Assembly (NCBI GenBank): GCA_964432995.1 | Contig: CAYSPU010000307.1 | Span: forward strand, 1-6,300 | Length of the DNA stretch: 6,300 bases | Source: CAYSPU01 sp964432995 | GTDB lineage: Bacteria; Verrucomicrobiota; Verrucomicrobiia; Limisphaerales; JAHDYP01 | Reading direction: 5' to 3' | Shown here: one piece after another, positions 6,098 through 6,300 of the stretch | How positions within the stretch are numbered: position 1 is the first letter of the stretch | How the letters are laid out: every line of letters begins with the position of its first letter | The notes under the pieces: generated by a model | Database searches by the model: none | Seen by the model: the letters and a program-made list of their open reading frames with translations, nothing else | What the model was told of the DNA's origin: nothing | Program-made: the position numbers and the translations under genes

Positions 6098-6300
6098 GGG
6101 CAGCGGCACCATACGCCGAACGCGCTTCCGAACCTCCGACCGCCTTTCGCCCGCTCGTTGCTGCTGCGACCGAGGGACCGGTCGCGCTCCGGTCACGGAC
6201 CGCCCGACGTCCCGGCGGGCAGCAGCCCCATACGCCGGACACGCCTCCGAACCTCCGACCGCCTTTCGCCCGCTCGTTGCTGCTGCGACCGAGGGACCGG
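6098..6300. repeat. Tandem direct repeat, period 119 bp, running off the right edge
   Basis: Copy one runs 6098-6216 and starts three bases after the oxidoreductase stop. Copy two starts at 6217 and is cut at 6300 after 84 bases. Those 84 bases match copy one at 79 positions; the five differences all fall in the first 29 bases, and the last 55 bases are identical. A period of 119 is not a multiple of three, so successive copies would change reading frame, which argues against a coding repeat. Copy one contains a small hairpin GACCGG/CCGGTC (6176-6181, 6189-6194) and another CCGCC/GGCGG (6200-6204, 6214-6218); neither has a T-tract. I see no gene in this 206-bp stretch. It may be the edge of a longer array. 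Confidence 0.88.

Noticed and set aside
6057..6242. Minus-strand frames across the 119-bp repeat as a repeat protein
   Set aside because: The 119-bp period breaks the reading frame from unit to unit, and the translation shows no repeat or domain.

Overview
The window is GC-rich and gene-dense. It holds five protein genes, one of them cut by the left edge. Gene content suggests a Verrucomicrobiota (or possibly Planctomycetota) heterotroph: two Tat-exported Gfo/Idh/MocA-type oxidoreductases, a secreted DUF1080 (3-keto-disaccharide hydrolase family) protein, a prokaryotic OPT-family transporter, a HEAT-repeat protein and an intergenic heptamer repeat of a kind I associate with those phyla. The phylum call is inference; there is no rRNA or other marker gene here.

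Layout. Bases 1-783 (minus) are the first 261 codons of a Tat-signal Gfo/Idh/MocA oxidoreductase that continues off the left edge. Only two bases separate it from the upstream HEAT-repeat gene (786-1358, minus). Bases 1359-1639 are non-coding and carry a perfect 38-bp AT-rich palindrome at 1536-1573. An OPT-family membrane transporter follows (1640-3643, minus). Bases 3644-3845 are non-coding and contain facing arrays of a 7-bp repeat. A secreted DUF1080 gene (3846-4592, minus) is divergent from a second, complete Tat-signal Gfo/Idh/MocA oxidoreductase (4688-6094, plus) across a 95-bp gap. From 6098 to the right edge lies a non-coding direct repeat with a 119-bp period.

How the genes may work together. 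Gfo/Idh/MocA enzymes can oxidise a sugar hydroxyl to a keto group, and DUF1080 proteins are linked to cleavage of 3-keto-glycosides. The divergent DUF1080/oxidoreductase pair therefore fits an extracytoplasmic glycoside oxidation and cleavage step. The OPT transporter points to peptide or small-chelate uptake, and its link to the sugar genes is only positional. The HEAT protein is probably co-translated with the left oxidoreductase.

I see no tRNA, rRNA, CRISPR array, insertion sequence or phage gene. The gene families are all familiar. The least explained parts are the palindrome, the heptamer arrays, the 119-bp repeat, and an Asn where the oxidoreductase family usually has a catalytic Asp.
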